Assembly (NCBI GenBank): GCA_947493455.1
Contig: CANLRB010000010.1
Span: forward strand, 1 to 64,000
Origin: an uncultured Pseudoalteromonas sp.
Lineage (GTDB): Bacteria > Pseudomonadota > Gammaproteobacteria > Enterobacterales > Alteromonadaceae
Length of the DNA stretch: 64,000 bases
Reading direction: 5' to 3'
A program made the position numbers and the translations under genes. Of the stretch, positions 53,488 to 63,543 are shown piece by piece; position 1 is the first letter of the stretch; every line of letters starts with the position of its first letter. A model generated the notes under the pieces. The model did no database searches and was not told where the DNA came from. It worked only from the letters and a program-made list of their open reading frames with translations.

Positions 53488-54618
53488 GTGCTACTTTCAT
53501 TTACACTCTTTGACGTACTCATATTAATTGGCATTAGCCAAGGACTCGTTACCAGTGCTTTGCTATTAACAAGCGATCAAACTCACCACAGCAAGCGCAT
53601 ATTGGGTATTGCCGTATTGGTTTTTTGTCTGGTGAATTTTAAAGTCGTACTGCACACCTCAGGCCTTTGGGATATACCTTTTTTCCGCTACTTTCCCGTC
53701 GCAGTCGAACTGTTATTACCCCCACTTGTTTACTTTTATATTTTGTCGCTTACAAAACCTAATTTTACGCTATCTCGGAACCAAGTTTGGCATCTACTAC
53801 CTGGGCTGATTTACGCTATCTATGACCTTGTTTTATATTTACTTACGGTGTCAGAACCAACCATGTCGGCAAAAAGGCAGATTGCCGATATGATGCTATT
53901 TGATTTATCAAACGAGATTGGAGATTACCTGATTGTCGTGCTCACCTGCACTTATGCAGTACTTGGTACAAAGGCAATACATAATTACATCAATTGGTTA
54001 AAACAGTTTAAAAACTACACTTCGCTGCCCATTTATCGCTGGCTCAAAAGCATCATCATTTGGTGTGTATTGCTTGCCAGTGTGTTACTCATTAACCAAC
54101 TGCTCACCGCGCTATCACTTGCGATGTCCGAACCTATGTACCGCTGGCGGTTTTTTAATTTGTTGGTTGCGCTTGTTACCTATTACATTGGCTTTGTAGG
54201 TTATAAAAACGACAATTTAAATATCCATAGTTGCCAACAAAACCTAACAACAATTTCTCAAAAACTCAGTCAATCTCAGCTCATTAATTTAGAAGCTGCA
54301 CTAATAGAAAAGCTTGAGCAAGAATCAAGTTATTTGAATAATGCTCTAACGATTAAACAGCTGGCAAACGAGCTCGATACCACAAGTGAAAACCTCTCGC
54401 TCGTCATTAACCAAAAGTTCGGTATGACCTTTCGCGACTTATTAAATAAATATCGAGTTGAACATGTTAAACAAGCCCTTCGGCATAATCGTGAAAACCC
54501 TAAATCGATTTTGGATATTGCGCTTGCTGCTGGATTTAACTCGCAAGCGAGTTTCTATCGTGCGTTCAAAAAAATTGAAGGCGTATCACCATCTACCTAT
54601 AAGCAAAACCAAGAATAA
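53488..54618 (+). CDS. AraC-family regulator with an N-terminal membrane domain
   Basis: A roughly 376-aa protein with seven hydrophobic helices in the first 230 residues (7TM-type sensor) and a C-terminal AraC DNA-binding domain (KQLANELDTTSENLSLVIN and SILDIALAAGFNSQASFYRAFKKIEG). The start is uncertain: GTG at 53488 has a nearby ACGAG, a TTG at 53458 would add ten residues. Such regulators sense a membrane or periplasmic signal. The amidohydrolase gene starts about 100 bp downstream on the same strand and is a likely target. Confidence 0.88.
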   Translation: MLLSFTLFDVLILIGISQGLVTSALLLTSDQTHHSKRILGIAVLVFCLVNFKVVLHTSGLWDIPFFRYFPVAVELLLPPLVYFYILSLTKPNFTLSRNQVWHLLPGLIYAIYDLVLYLLTVSEPTMSAKRQIADMMLFDLSNEIGDYLIVVLTCTYAVLGTKAIHNYINWLKQFKNYTSLPIYRWLKSIIIWCVLLASVLLINQLLTALSLAMSEPMYRWRFFNLLVALVTYYIGFVGYKNDNLNIHSCQQNLTTISQKLSQSQLINLEAALIEKLEQESSYLNNALTIKQLANELDTTSENLSLVINQKFGMTFRDLLNKYRVEHVKQALRHNRENPKSILDIALAAGFNSQASFYRAFKKIEGVSPSTYKQNQE

Positions 54619-54714
54619 TTCAAATTTATTGCTATTTTTTACTCTCAAAACATGAATTGAGAGGAATTGACACATAAATTAAGCCAGTTTCAGCGTGATG
54701 ACTCTAATACCAAT

Positions 54715-56247
54715 ATGAGAATGACAATGAAATTAAGAAGTAAAATTATCATCTGGTCGCTGTTCAGTATAATTGCAGCGACAAGCGCAACGTTTATATT
54801 TTTTCAGTGGCACATAAATCAAATGCTCGGCGGTAACACGCAGCATGTCGACCCAAACCAATTCAAATCAACGAAGGGGCTTATTGCCATTACTAATGTC
54901 AATGTATGGTACCCCGAAGAGCTATCAATGACGCCGAATCAAACCATTTTGATTGAAAACAACAGCATTTCATACGTTGGCGACAATCCATCTATTCCTA
55001 ACAATTACCATATTGTCGATGGTCACGATAAATACCTTATTCCAGGCCTGATTGATTCTCATGTTCACATTAAAAAAAGCCATAATGACCTATTGTTATA
55101 TCTTGCCAATGGCATCACGCAAGTCGGCGAAATGACAGGGTTAGCGCATCACTTTGAACTAGCCAGACAAATTGAGCAAGGCACGCTCGGGCCGAATATC
55201 TATATCGCCTCCCCAAAAATGAACAGCCACTCAGGAATTGCAGCAACATCTCGTAGCATGATGGAACAACGTCATCAAAATTTTACAACACCGAGTGAGG
55301 CAAAAGCCGCGGTAAGAAAATATAAAGAAATGAGATTCGATGCCATTAAACTCAGCTCAGATCTTAATCGAGATATCTATTACGCAATTAATGAGGAAGC
55401 CAAGAAGCTGAAAATTCCGGTGATTGGTCACTTACCAGTCGGGTTACAACTGACCGACTTATATGCATCAGGGCAGTCTCAACTTGCGCACATTGATTCA
55501 ATTACTCATAACTTAGCCAATGAATTTGGTGGCTTGTATGGCGAAACTAGTGACGCTTTTATCGCACATATACAAGAGCATGCCGACGCCATTGCACAAC
55601 AGTTCAAAGCACATAATATCGCGCTCGCTTCAACTGTATGGCTACACCAAACACGACCACAGCAAGACGCCGAACTAGAATCATTTTTTAAATCTATCCC
55701 GCTGGCCTATCAAAATCCGGGTTGGCTTGAAGGCTCGTTTGTATCGAAAGGGTGTCTACCTGGACACAACACATACCAGCACCGTCAATTCAATAACAAT
55801 AATAGCCCTGACAATGCCAAAAAATACTATTTGGCCTATAACGAAGCCATAAACATTATCACCCGTGCACTAATCAAACACGGCGTGACGATTACAGCCG
55901 GCACCGATTCACTCGGCGCCTGTGGCATGATTGCAGGCTTTGCATTACATCAAGAACTCGTGGCCCTGCAGCGCGTAGGACTCAGCAATATACAAGTGCT
56001 CAACTCTGCAACTAAAGCGGCTGCGCAGTGGATGAAAATAAAAACAGGGCAAATTCGTGTTGGCTATCGCGCAGATTTAGTTTTACTCAATAAAAACCCG
56101 CTCGAAAATATTGCGTATACGCAAGAGATAGCAGGCGTTGTCGCAAATGGGCACTTTATAAATAGGCGCGAACTTAATCGTATGTTAGCTGCAGTTAAAA
56201 ATGCCAATGCACAAAGCCGAACTATCAATATTGACCATTTACTTTAA
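54715..56247 (+). CDS. Membrane-anchored amidohydrolase-family protein
   Basis: A roughly 510-aa protein with an N-terminal anchor (about 8-30, IIIWSLFSIIAATSATFIFF). The amidohydrolase fold shows LIPGLIDSHVHIKKS (the HxH metal site), KLSSDLNRD (the residue that takes the place of the carbamylated Lys), VIGHLPVG, LAHIDSITHN and the catalytic Asp in TAGTDSLGACGM. Its closest relatives are imidazolonepropionase/prolidase-like enzymes. Substrate unknown. Codons up to 54667 are also open from a TTG. It follows the AraC gene and probably shares its transcript or control. Confidence 0.85.
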   Translation: MRMTMKLRSKIIIWSLFSIIAATSATFIFFQWHINQMLGGNTQHVDPNQFKSTKGLIAITNVNVWYPEELSMTPNQTILIENNSISYVGDNPSIPNNYHIVDGHDKYLIPGLIDSHVHIKKSHNDLLLYLANGITQVGEMTGLAHHFELARQIEQGTLGPNIYIASPKMNSHSGIAATSRSMMEQRHQNFTTPSEAKAAVRKYKEMRFDAIKLSSDLNRDIYYAINEEAKKLKIPVIGHLPVGLQLTDLYASGQSQLAHIDSITHNLANEFGGLYGETSDAFIAHIQEHADAIAQQFKAHNIALASTVWLHQTRPQQDAELESFFKSIPLAYQNPGWLEGSFVSKGCLPGHNTYQHRQFNNNNSPDNAKKYYLAYNEAINIITRALIKHGVTITAGTDSLGACGMIAGFALHQELVALQRVGLSNIQVLNSATKAAAQWMKIKTGQIRVGYRADLVLLNKNPLENIAYTQEIAGVVANGHFINRRELNRMLAAVKNANAQSRTINIDHLL

Positions 56248-56280
56248 ACGTCCAACGGCAACGTCACTTGGCAAAACGCG

Positions 56281-56316
56281 TGCTATCAACAACTTTTATA
56301 TTGGCTGTTGATAGCA
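56281..56316. terminator. Inverted repeat between convergent genes
   Basis: A perfect 11-bp inverted repeat TGCTATCAACA / TGTTGATAGCA (56281-56291 and 56306-56316) with a 14-nt loop, between the amidohydrolase stop and the next convergent stop. No T run; it likely acts as a weak bidirectional terminator or mRNA end hairpin. Confidence 0.5.
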
Positions 56317-56332
56317 ACCCTATGTTAAAACA

Positions 56333-58423
56333 TTAAAACCCGCTGTATTGATAGCGATTTTTTTCAACATCCACTGCCGGCTTAAATACTGAATTGAGTT
56401 TTATTAGCTGCTCGTATACATCAGGATAGAATTCTTGAATGCGTTTTATCCGTGCATAGTGACTCGCTTCCACCTGTTTAATATCTTTTAAGATCAACTC
56501 AATTGCAGGACTTAGATGATCACTTTGATAGCTGATCTCCAGTAACACGTCGAACACATCCGAACCATAGTGATCAAAGCTTGGACTCGCACCCACATCA
56601 TACAAAAATGCCATTATTTGTTTTGGCGCGCGCGCGACCGCGAGAAACAAATCATTGCCATGCTGGTCTTTAATCGAAAAATCAAAGCCTAAATCTGCTA
56701 ATATTTGCCATTGCTTTAGAGGGAGGTGACGAAAGGCATATAGTCCCGTTGGCGCTTGAGGGTTTACCCGCGCTTGCCAAACTGGCATTAACGCCGCCGG
56801 GTTCTTGAGTAATTCTAGCAATAGATAATCAGTTTCATTGATATCCAAGGTAATATTGGCACTGTACTCTCTTGCCTGTGCATAGTTTTTCTTTTTTAAT
56901 ATGTGATAAAAACGGCTCTTAGCTAAGGTGTTAGTTGAGCGATTCTCTCTAGAACGCCAAATTTGAACCAGTGCTGGGTCGATATCATGCAATAGCGACA
57001 TCGTATCAAGTCCGCTCTTTTTGACTTCATTGATACGGGCATAGGATTCACTTAAATCAGCAAGCCCCTCACGTGTTTTAATTTCATCAGCCATCTCTTT
57101 GCAACGTTTTGACACTTGGTTTGAAGCAGCAATTTTTGAGTTTAGCTTTTTAATTTCTTGCGATACATTGGAGTTGTCTGGAGGTTTGCGCTCCACTCGC
57201 TCGCCAATACTAACTAGTTCTATTTTACTCAATAAAGATCGCAGCTGCTTGTCGATCACTTGATCGCTGGTAAACAAACGTCGAAATGGCGCTTTAAACC
57301 AAATAACCGGGCCATTTTCGCTTTGTTTAACTCGACCATGCGCAAAATATCCTTGGTCAACCAAATGTGAAATAGTTGCTTTTGCATTACTCGAATCCCA
57401 AGAAGACGCATTATAAGCACGTGGTAAATTCATTATCGCGATATCTAATGCTGTGACTATACCGCTATCCTTTGTCGCATAAACACCAGCCTGTTCAAGC
57501 AGTTTAAGTACGGGTAAATTATGTTTTGCAACAGCGATGTCAGCAACATTTTCATACGTATCATAGGATGTTTGTACAAAGACGGGGGTGTCATTAAGCG
57601 ATTGAGTCTTTGGTATCAATTGCTTCATATATGGAAGAGGCAAGTCATTTAAGATAGCAATAGCAAGATCATTTACCGTAAATGAAACGCCGGCTATCGC
57701 TAACTGAAATTCATCAATTCCAAGCTTATAGGCACTGCTTAAAAATAAAATAGATGGTGAAACTACAGAACTGCCATTAATTATTAGCGGAGACTCGATA
57801 TAAGTATTAAAAACGCTCGTATTCTCAGGTAATAATAACACCGTTTTTTTATCCACATTTTTATCAATGTTAAACTTAAACTTCATCGCGCTGCGTTTAT
57901 TTGAGGTATGTTGCAAGGCATTAAGCAAATTAGTCATCTCGTCGGATTTAAAACCTTTAATAACATCAATTCCTTTCCAAGATTTTATTTCACTTACAGA
58001 TTGGCTAATATCGTATTTATCCCGTTCGATGTTTTTTTGCGCTTCAACAAGTAAATCAAAGTAATCTGAATAGTAAGTCTCATATTGATGTGAATATCCA
58101 TATAATTCTTTGAATGATTTACCACTTTTAAGCTCATTTTGAAAAGCTTCGATTAAATCATCATGGATATTAGTGCTTTTTGCACTTTCGCGGCGCGCTT
58201 GTGTACGGCACGACTTTAGATCGCGAGCTAGTTGCTGGAACGACTTCGACGTGTCATGTTGATCATCATTAGGCAACAATTGTTCATCTTGATATGGGCT
58301 GTTTGCTTGTTGAGACTCACTCGAATCTGCAAGTTTAGAATTTGGCTCCACCTGATCCTGCGATATAAACCAATAGCCAGTAATAGCGAATATTGTAATT
58401 ACAGTCACACTTAACTTTCTCAT
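56333..58423 (-). CDS. Large exported or membrane-anchored protein with ankyrin-like repeats
   Basis: A 696-aa protein with an N-terminal hydrophobic segment (about 4-20) that is a signal or anchor. The rest is charged and mainly helical. Ankyrin-type units occur near 310-360 (NLPVLKLLEQAGVYATKDSGIVTALDIAI) and 595-650 (WQILADLGFDFSIKDQHGNDLFLAVARAPKQIMAFLYDVGASPSFDHYG region), each with the loop-helix-helix rhythm. A coiled coil is likely at 420-460. Not assigned to a family. Ankyrin repeats suggest protein binding. It is a single gene convergent with the amidohydrolase. Confidence 0.75.
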   Translation of the reverse strand: MRKLSVTVITIFAITGYWFISQDQVEPNSKLADSSESQQANSPYQDEQLLPNDDQHDTSKSFQQLARDLKSCRTQARRESAKSTNIHDDLIEAFQNELKSGKSFKELYGYSHQYETYYSDYFDLLVEAQKNIERDKYDISQSVSEIKSWKGIDVIKGFKSDEMTNLLNALQHTSNKRSAMKFKFNIDKNVDKKTVLLLPENTSVFNTYIESPLIINGSSVVSPSILFLSSAYKLGIDEFQLAIAGVSFTVNDLAIAILNDLPLPYMKQLIPKTQSLNDTPVFVQTSYDTYENVADIAVAKHNLPVLKLLEQAGVYATKDSGIVTALDIAIMNLPRAYNASSWDSSNAKATISHLVDQGYFAHGRVKQSENGPVIWFKAPFRRLFTSDQVIDKQLRSLLSKIELVSIGERVERKPPDNSNVSQEIKKLNSKIAASNQVSKRCKEMADEIKTREGLADLSESYARINEVKKSGLDTMSLLHDIDPALVQIWRSRENRSTNTLAKSRFYHILKKKNYAQAREYSANITLDINETDYLLLELLKNPAALMPVWQARVNPQAPTGLYAFRHLPLKQWQILADLGFDFSIKDQHGNDLFLAVARAPKQIMAFLYDVGASPSFDHYGSDVFDVLLEISYQSDHLSPAIELILKDIKQVEASHYARIKRIQEFYPDVYEQLIKLNSVFKPAVDVEKNRYQYSGF

Positions 58424-58531
58424 TGGTTTATCATCCCTAATTTAGTAATCAACGCATCATGACGTAAATTGCGCTGTAAATACAAGCCCATTATTAAAAT
58501 CATCGAATGGCAATCTATTAATAAAAATAGT

Positions 58532-58560
58532 AAAAGCGAACTAGCTAAGTTCGCTTTTAT
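58532..58560. terminator. Bidirectional terminator before the MBL gene end
   Basis: A perfect 11-bp stem AAAAGCGAACT / AGTTCGCTTTT (58532-58542 and 58548-58558) with a 5-nt loop, 35 bp beyond the stop of the MBL-fold gene. The minus-strand side runs into TTTTACTATTTTT. Confidence 0.8.
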
Positions 58561-58594
58561 GCATTCAGTTGGCCTTAAGTTCGTTCAAAAGGTA

Positions 58595-60130
58595 TTATTT
58601 TTCACCAAACAAACGTTTTAATATCGTCGCTTTATTTGGTCTTGCCATTTTAAGCGCTTGTGCAATTTCCTGTTTGTCTAGCACGCGCGCATGATGTGAC
58701 GAAACAAACGTATCTACTTTAATATCGAATTCAGCCAATTTAGAAAGCAATGTATTTAATCTAAAATACGTATCACCATCAGGCCAATATGCCGACGAAT
58801 GAAAAGCCTTCTGATAACTACTGCCAAACATATCCTCGCTAAACAATATGTTATGTTCAGGTAGATAAACAATTAAGTTATGATTTGCATGACTACTAGA
58901 CACATCATATAAAACGATCTTTCCTGCGGCTAACTGCTCACCTGAATCAACCAAAGTAATACGATCTTGCGATAAACTGCCACCAAAGTGCGCAGATAAT
59001 AGTTCAACATGTTCTGGCAGTACCGCCAAGTCAGCTCCGTGTGTAACTACCTCATTTAATCCCATCATATGGTCATCATGGTGGTGAGTGACAATATGCT
59101 GCTTTACCGGCTTGCTTAGTCCAGTTGTCTTGTAAAGTAACTCCAATGCATTTTGCCACGCACCGTCACTTTGCGACATTTGCCATGCCCCAGCTGATAC
59201 AAAATAACTGCCAGCATCAACAAACAAAGTGTAACCCCAACCCTGTCCAACAAAGTAAACACCGTCCGCGAGCTTTTTGATTGTCGGCTTAGAGACATCG
59301 ATATAGTGCTTCGCTGTTTGTTCGCGATAGCTCGGATCAACCATAAATGTTGATGCCGGTTTTGTATTGAAGCGTATGTTGCGTGATTTAATCAAATCAA
59401 CAGGCTGATTGTCACTCCCGACAAACACTTTATTTGCCCACCAAATCCCTTGTGATTTTGTATGCTCGAAAAAATCATAGCTATATAACTTGTTTCGCTT
59501 TTTACGTAGTACGCGACTTAAAAGTCCATTACTTTGATTAAGATAAACTGTGTATTCTTGAGGTGATCCTGAATGCAGTGTCAGCACATCATAGGCCTGA
59601 CCTTGAATATAGGTGACATCCTGCCAAACCGCCTGTTGCTTATTTATATACAGCTTGGCAATGATTAACGTATCAAGTAATAAGTTAACGCCTTGGTCCG
59701 CACTATCAAACGTCATCCGCGTTGACGCACGCTTCGTTTTTTCAGCATGGTCAATCACCATACCTTGTCCATTTTTAAAAATGTGGTGCGTTACAAAGGG
59801 GGTATTACTGGCATGACTGCCAACCAAGCGAGACGTCGCCAATTTGTAATCCACCCAATTGCGCTTTAGGTCATAGACTACATCAACGCGGTTTTCATCT
59901 AAATATGACACCATACTGCCTTGTCGCGCATCTGCGCTTTGCCACTGTGAATAGTGATATACCGTATCTTGTAGATGGATACTTTGTAATCTAGTTAGTT
60001 TATCTCCACCGTATGCTGAATAAGCTCTATCAATAATGCCTATTGCTTTGTCACTCACACTTGATTGTGCGCTTAAATTCGCACTACTCAAAACGACAAT
60101 TAACAAACCAATTTTTGTTACTACACTCAT
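58595..60130 (-). CDS. Exported metallo-beta-lactamase-fold hydrolase
   Basis: A 511-aa exported enzyme (signal 1-21, ending ANLSAQ). The first half (about 22-280) is an N-terminal beta-rich domain; the MBL fold follows with HIVTHHHDDHMMGLNE (the HxHxDH zinc motif is HHHDDH), then YDVSSSHANHNLIVYLPEHNILFSEDMF and VSSHHARVL near the end, supplying the other metal ligands. Substrate unknown: lactone, ester, sulfatase-like or phosphodiester cleavage are possible. It is divergent from a CadC-like regulator that may regulate it. Confidence 0.87.
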   Translation of the reverse strand: MSVVTKIGLLIVVLSSANLSAQSSVSDKAIGIIDRAYSAYGGDKLTRLQSIHLQDTVYHYSQWQSADARQGSMVSYLDENRVDVVYDLKRNWVDYKLATSRLVGSHASNTPFVTHHIFKNGQGMVIDHAEKTKRASTRMTFDSADQGVNLLLDTLIIAKLYINKQQAVWQDVTYIQGQAYDVLTLHSGSPQEYTVYLNQSNGLLSRVLRKKRNKLYSYDFFEHTKSQGIWWANKVFVGSDNQPVDLIKSRNIRFNTKPASTFMVDPSYREQTAKHYIDVSKPTIKKLADGVYFVGQGWGYTLFVDAGSYFVSAGAWQMSQSDGAWQNALELLYKTTGLSKPVKQHIVTHHHDDHMMGLNEVVTHGADLAVLPEHVELLSAHFGGSLSQDRITLVDSGEQLAAGKIVLYDVSSSHANHNLIVYLPEHNILFSEDMFGSSYQKAFHSSAYWPDGDTYFRLNTLLSKLAEFDIKVDTFVSSHHARVLDKQEIAQALKMARPNKATILKRLFGEK

Positions 60131-60169
60131 AATTCCCTCGAACTTGATGACTATAAAATGATTGGTGTT

Positions 60170-60198
60170 ATTGAACAGAGTTTCATATCAATTGAACA
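60170..60198. promoter_or_regulatory. Two direct ATTGAACA repeats between divergent genes
   Basis: ATTGAACA occurs at 60170-60177 and again at 60191-60198, 21 bp apart, which is two helical turns. Both lie in the 209-bp region between the MBL-fold and CadC-like genes, close to the MBL start, so they are a plausible direct-repeat operator for the winged-helix regulator. This is inference. Confidence 0.35.
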
Positions 60199-60339
60199 CT
60201 TTGGGTCACTGATTTAACCCTGATGAATTGCTGATGTAGTTGATTTATTGGTGATTAGCGATATTCTTTCGCAGCGTCGCTAGACAGCAATTTACTTTGC
60301 TTTTACACTGCGTAATAGACCAATATGAGCTTTTAATTT

Positions 60340-62466
60340 ATGACATCACCACACGTTTTTTATATCAATGAGTTTAAAATTGATTTATCGCGTTCGGTGA
60401 TTGAAAGTCATGATAAAAGTGTTTCTGTCGAACCTAAAATCCTCAAAGTGTTGCATGTTCTTGCATTACATCAAAATGAAGTAGTCACCCATCAAGCGTT
60501 AATGGATGAAGTATGGTGTGGCACAGAGGTTGTGCAAAATGCGCTACAACGATGCATTACGATCCTGCGTAAAGAGCTCGGCGATGACGCAAAATCACCA
60601 CAGTTTATCGCAACCCACCCGCGCATAGGCTACCGCCTCATTGCACCTGTCATTTGGCAGCCATCAGAGCCAATTCAAGGCACAGCAGATGAAACCAGTG
60701 GCAACAACTCTGTCCATAAAAATAAAAAACTCGCTGTTTACGCAGCGCTTACGTGCATTATCTTGGCGTTTACTACGTTATTTTTTATTTTCGACGATTT
60801 TGCATCATTTAATAGTCACCGGCTAACCAAGCAATTTGTGCAAATTACGCCGATTACTTACACCGATGCCAGTGAATCAAACGCGATTTTTAGTCCAACG
60901 GGTGACTATATTATATTTAATCGCTATGCGGGAAGTTGTAAAACGCATATTTGGAGCCGACACCTCGAATCTGGAACTGAGAATAAATTAACAAAGCACG
61001 CTGGGGTTTTTGGTCCAGCCACCTTTACTCAGGGTGGTCGCGAGCTCGTGTTTAGCTCAAAGTCGACCTGTAATAGCGACAATCAAACGAGTCAACTTAA
61101 CAACAAAATGTGTGCAGGTATTGCCACCCTAGACTTTTCATTGTCATTAAGTGCGCCACAAGACCCCTTACCACGCCTGCAATGTCAGTCCGAAAACATA
61201 TCATCAGTAAAGTCTCTCGCACATCATGAATACGCCTATTTAGAACATCACAATGGGCAAACACGGCTGATGCATTACAATGATTTAAAGAAGCAATCAA
61301 AAGTACTCAGCGAGCCAACATTGCAATTAATTTATCACTTTGATTACAATGCAAGTACTGAGCAATTTGCTATTTTTATTCGCGATGCAGAATTTAACAA
61401 TGTACTTGAAGTACGCGCAAAAGATGGCATGTTACAATCGCGTAATATTATAGAAATTCACTCAAAAATGAGTGTTTATCAGCGCTTTTATGGCCATTTT
61501 ATCGCGCATACAAACGACTTATTAGTTGTTAGCCAAGGTCGTTTATACCAATTGAGTCTCTCAGGTAAGCTACATCATATACCCACACCAAGCGAGAACC
61601 TCATTTCAGCCGTAAAACACCCTAGCAACAACCGCGTTTTAGCCATTTTAGGTCACAAAGATACGGACGTCGCAAATATAAAACTAGGCGATACAACAGC
61701 AAAAATAGCAGCGCGTGATATCAACACCACAGTATTACCATTTACCAGCTTTAGTCGTACAGAAGCCAAGGAAACTCACGCAATGTTTCAACCTAATGGT
61801 AATCAAATCGCCTTTATTTCAAACAGAACCGGACACGATCAAATCTGGTTATGGCATAAAAATAAGGCAAGCCAACTCAGTCAGCTTAATAGCCAAGTAC
61901 CGTTGCATAACTTTGCATGGTCGGTGTCAGGAAAAGAGCTGGCATGGGCAGAGGGCACTCAGATTATGATCAGCAATTTGGCAGGCGAGCTACGTCACTT
62001 CACAACAAAACTACCTATTTATTCAGTACTGAGCTGGAATGACAATAACAAAATGCTAGTGACAATAGAGCAACAAGGCAGGCTTGCTCTTTATCAATAT
62101 GAATTTGTCACAAATACATTAACCGCACTCAATTTGTTAGATGTTGAAAACGCTTGGATAAAAAACCGTACCGTTATCGCAAAGAAGAAAAATGGCAGCG
62201 TGTTTACGCGACCTTTATTGAGTGAAAGTACACAATGGCGTCAACTTAACAGTATTTATTCAAAGGCAATGCATGTCAGTGATGAATTCATTTATAGCGT
62301 GCCAAATAACGCACTCACGATTAACAAATACACATTTGATGGCACCTATATAGAAACACTCGGCACCTTATTACCAACCGCTTGGAAAATCAGCGATATT
62401 AGAGAAAACAACCTATTGTTGAGTCAATTTGTTGCAATTAAGCACGACTTAGTAGTACTTCAATAA
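60340..62466 (+). CDS. CadC-like membrane transcriptional regulator with periplasmic propeller
   Basis: A 708-aa one-component regulator. The winged-helix domain (about 5-105) includes VTHQALMDEVWCGTEVVQNALQRCITILRKEL and HPRIGYRLIAPV. A membrane helix follows at 131-151. The periplasmic part (about 165-700) is a TolB-type beta-propeller with repeats such as IFSPTGDYIIFNRYAG and FQPNGNQIAFISNRTGHDQIW. It likely senses a ligand in the periplasm and controls the divergent MBL-fold gene. It resembles the other CadC-like protein of this window in layout, but the two sensor halves are not closely similar by eye. Confidence 0.9.
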   Translation: MTSPHVFYINEFKIDLSRSVIESHDKSVSVEPKILKVLHVLALHQNEVVTHQALMDEVWCGTEVVQNALQRCITILRKELGDDAKSPQFIATHPRIGYRLIAPVIWQPSEPIQGTADETSGNNSVHKNKKLAVYAALTCIILAFTTLFFIFDDFASFNSHRLTKQFVQITPITYTDASESNAIFSPTGDYIIFNRYAGSCKTHIWSRHLESGTENKLTKHAGVFGPATFTQGGRELVFSSKSTCNSDNQTSQLNNKMCAGIATLDFSLSLSAPQDPLPRLQCQSENISSVKSLAHHEYAYLEHHNGQTRLMHYNDLKKQSKVLSEPTLQLIYHFDYNASTEQFAIFIRDAEFNNVLEVRAKDGMLQSRNIIEIHSKMSVYQRFYGHFIAHTNDLLVVSQGRLYQLSLSGKLHHIPTPSENLISAVKHPSNNRVLAILGHKDTDVANIKLGDTTAKIAARDINTTVLPFTSFSRTEAKETHAMFQPNGNQIAFISNRTGHDQIWLWHKNKASQLSQLNSQVPLHNFAWSVSGKELAWAEGTQIMISNLAGELRHFTTKLPIYSVLSWNDNNKMLVTIEQQGRLALYQYEFVTNTLTALNLLDVENAWIKNRTVIAKKKNGSVFTRPLLSESTQWRQLNSIYSKAMHVSDEFIYSVPNNALTINKYTFDGTYIETLGTLLPTAWKISDIRENNLLLSQFVAIKHDLVVLQ

Positions 62467-62474
62467 CTCTTTTT

Positions 62475-63347
62475 TTATGCTTTAGAGTTCTTAAATAGCC
62501 AATCTAACGGTATTTGCCAAAGTGCACTGGACTTACGACTAAAAAACTTCATATGTCCGATTTCAGCTAGCCCATAGTCACGAGGATTTAAAGTGAGAGT
62601 TTGCGCTGGTAGTTTTGGACTAACCGCTATCATCTCTTTTACGTTTTTATGATTAGCAATAAAGTCGTCACTTGCGTTAACCCACAGCGATGGCGTTGTT
62701 AGCTCATCAAAATAATGCTGATTAATGGTCTTATTAAAGGCCGTTTTCACATACCCCTCACCATTGCACCATGTACGCCATTGGCTGGCCACTCGTTTAG
62801 GTAACGGCTCTCCCATACCGACCCATTGTGATGGTGTAAAACCTAAAACTAGATTTGAAAACGGAATGAATAAGTTCATAAAAAAGTGAGACTTTAGCTG
62901 ATCACGCATTGCCATATTCAGCAGCCGGCCCGACGAACACGCATAATTGAAAATTGAACTGAGTTTATGTGCGTTGTGAGCCAAACCAAACAACTGCCCT
63001 CCGGCACTATGTCCAACTAAATGATAACGCGTATTTGGAAACAAACTCATTAACTCTGTAATAGCAGCCGGTTGATCAAGCAATCCCCAGCACTGCAAAC
63101 TTGCGTCATTGTGTTTCACCTTGCCATACAAAGAATCGCCAATGCCGCGATTATCATAAGTCAGCACCGCAAAGCCATGTTGTGCTAAATAGATTGCAAA
63201 TTGGCTATAAAACTGCCGCTTTATACCAGTGGCAGGACCAATCAACACCGCACCTTTTAGTTCCACAGCAGGTCGATACACGGTCGCCGCGAGTTTGTAG
63301 TCATCTTCACATGTTATTTCTACATTTATTAACGAATTAAGTGCCAT
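62475..63347 (-). CDS. Alpha/beta hydrolase (serine aminopeptidase S33-like)
   Basis: A 290-aa cytoplasmic alpha/beta hydrolase. LKGAVLIGPATGIKRQFYSQFA gives the oxyanion region, FAVLTYDNRGIGDS the second strand, HLVGHSAGGQLFG the nucleophile elbow (Ser in GHSAG), and the acid and base are likely in NASDDFIA and EIGHMKFF. It resembles YcjY/predicted esterase S33 proteins. Substrate unknown. It converges with the CadC-like gene, 8 bp between stops. Confidence 0.86.
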   Translation of the reverse strand: MALNSLINVEITCEDDYKLAATVYRPAVELKGAVLIGPATGIKRQFYSQFAIYLAQHGFAVLTYDNRGIGDSLYGKVKHNDASLQCWGLLDQPAAITELMSLFPNTRYHLVGHSAGGQLFGLAHNAHKLSSIFNYACSSGRLLNMAMRDQLKSHFFMNLFIPFSNLVLGFTPSQWVGMGEPLPKRVASQWRTWCNGEGYVKTAFNKTINQHYFDELTTPSLWVNASDDFIANHKNVKEMIAVSPKLPAQTLTLNPRDYGLAEIGHMKFFSRKSSALWQIPLDWLFKNSKA

Positions 63348-63543
63348 AACAAAAATCGCATCACAGTCATCTTAAGGCTAAGACTACAAGAGGTCAGACC
63401 AGAAATCAAAATACTAAACTTTATGCCATCTATCAAAGCCACATAAAGGTGATACTTAAGCGCACCTTAAATTGAATATTGTATACATAAAATAAACCCT
63501 GTATTGTACCTATTTCTGTTCAACATTAAATTTAAGGATAAAA

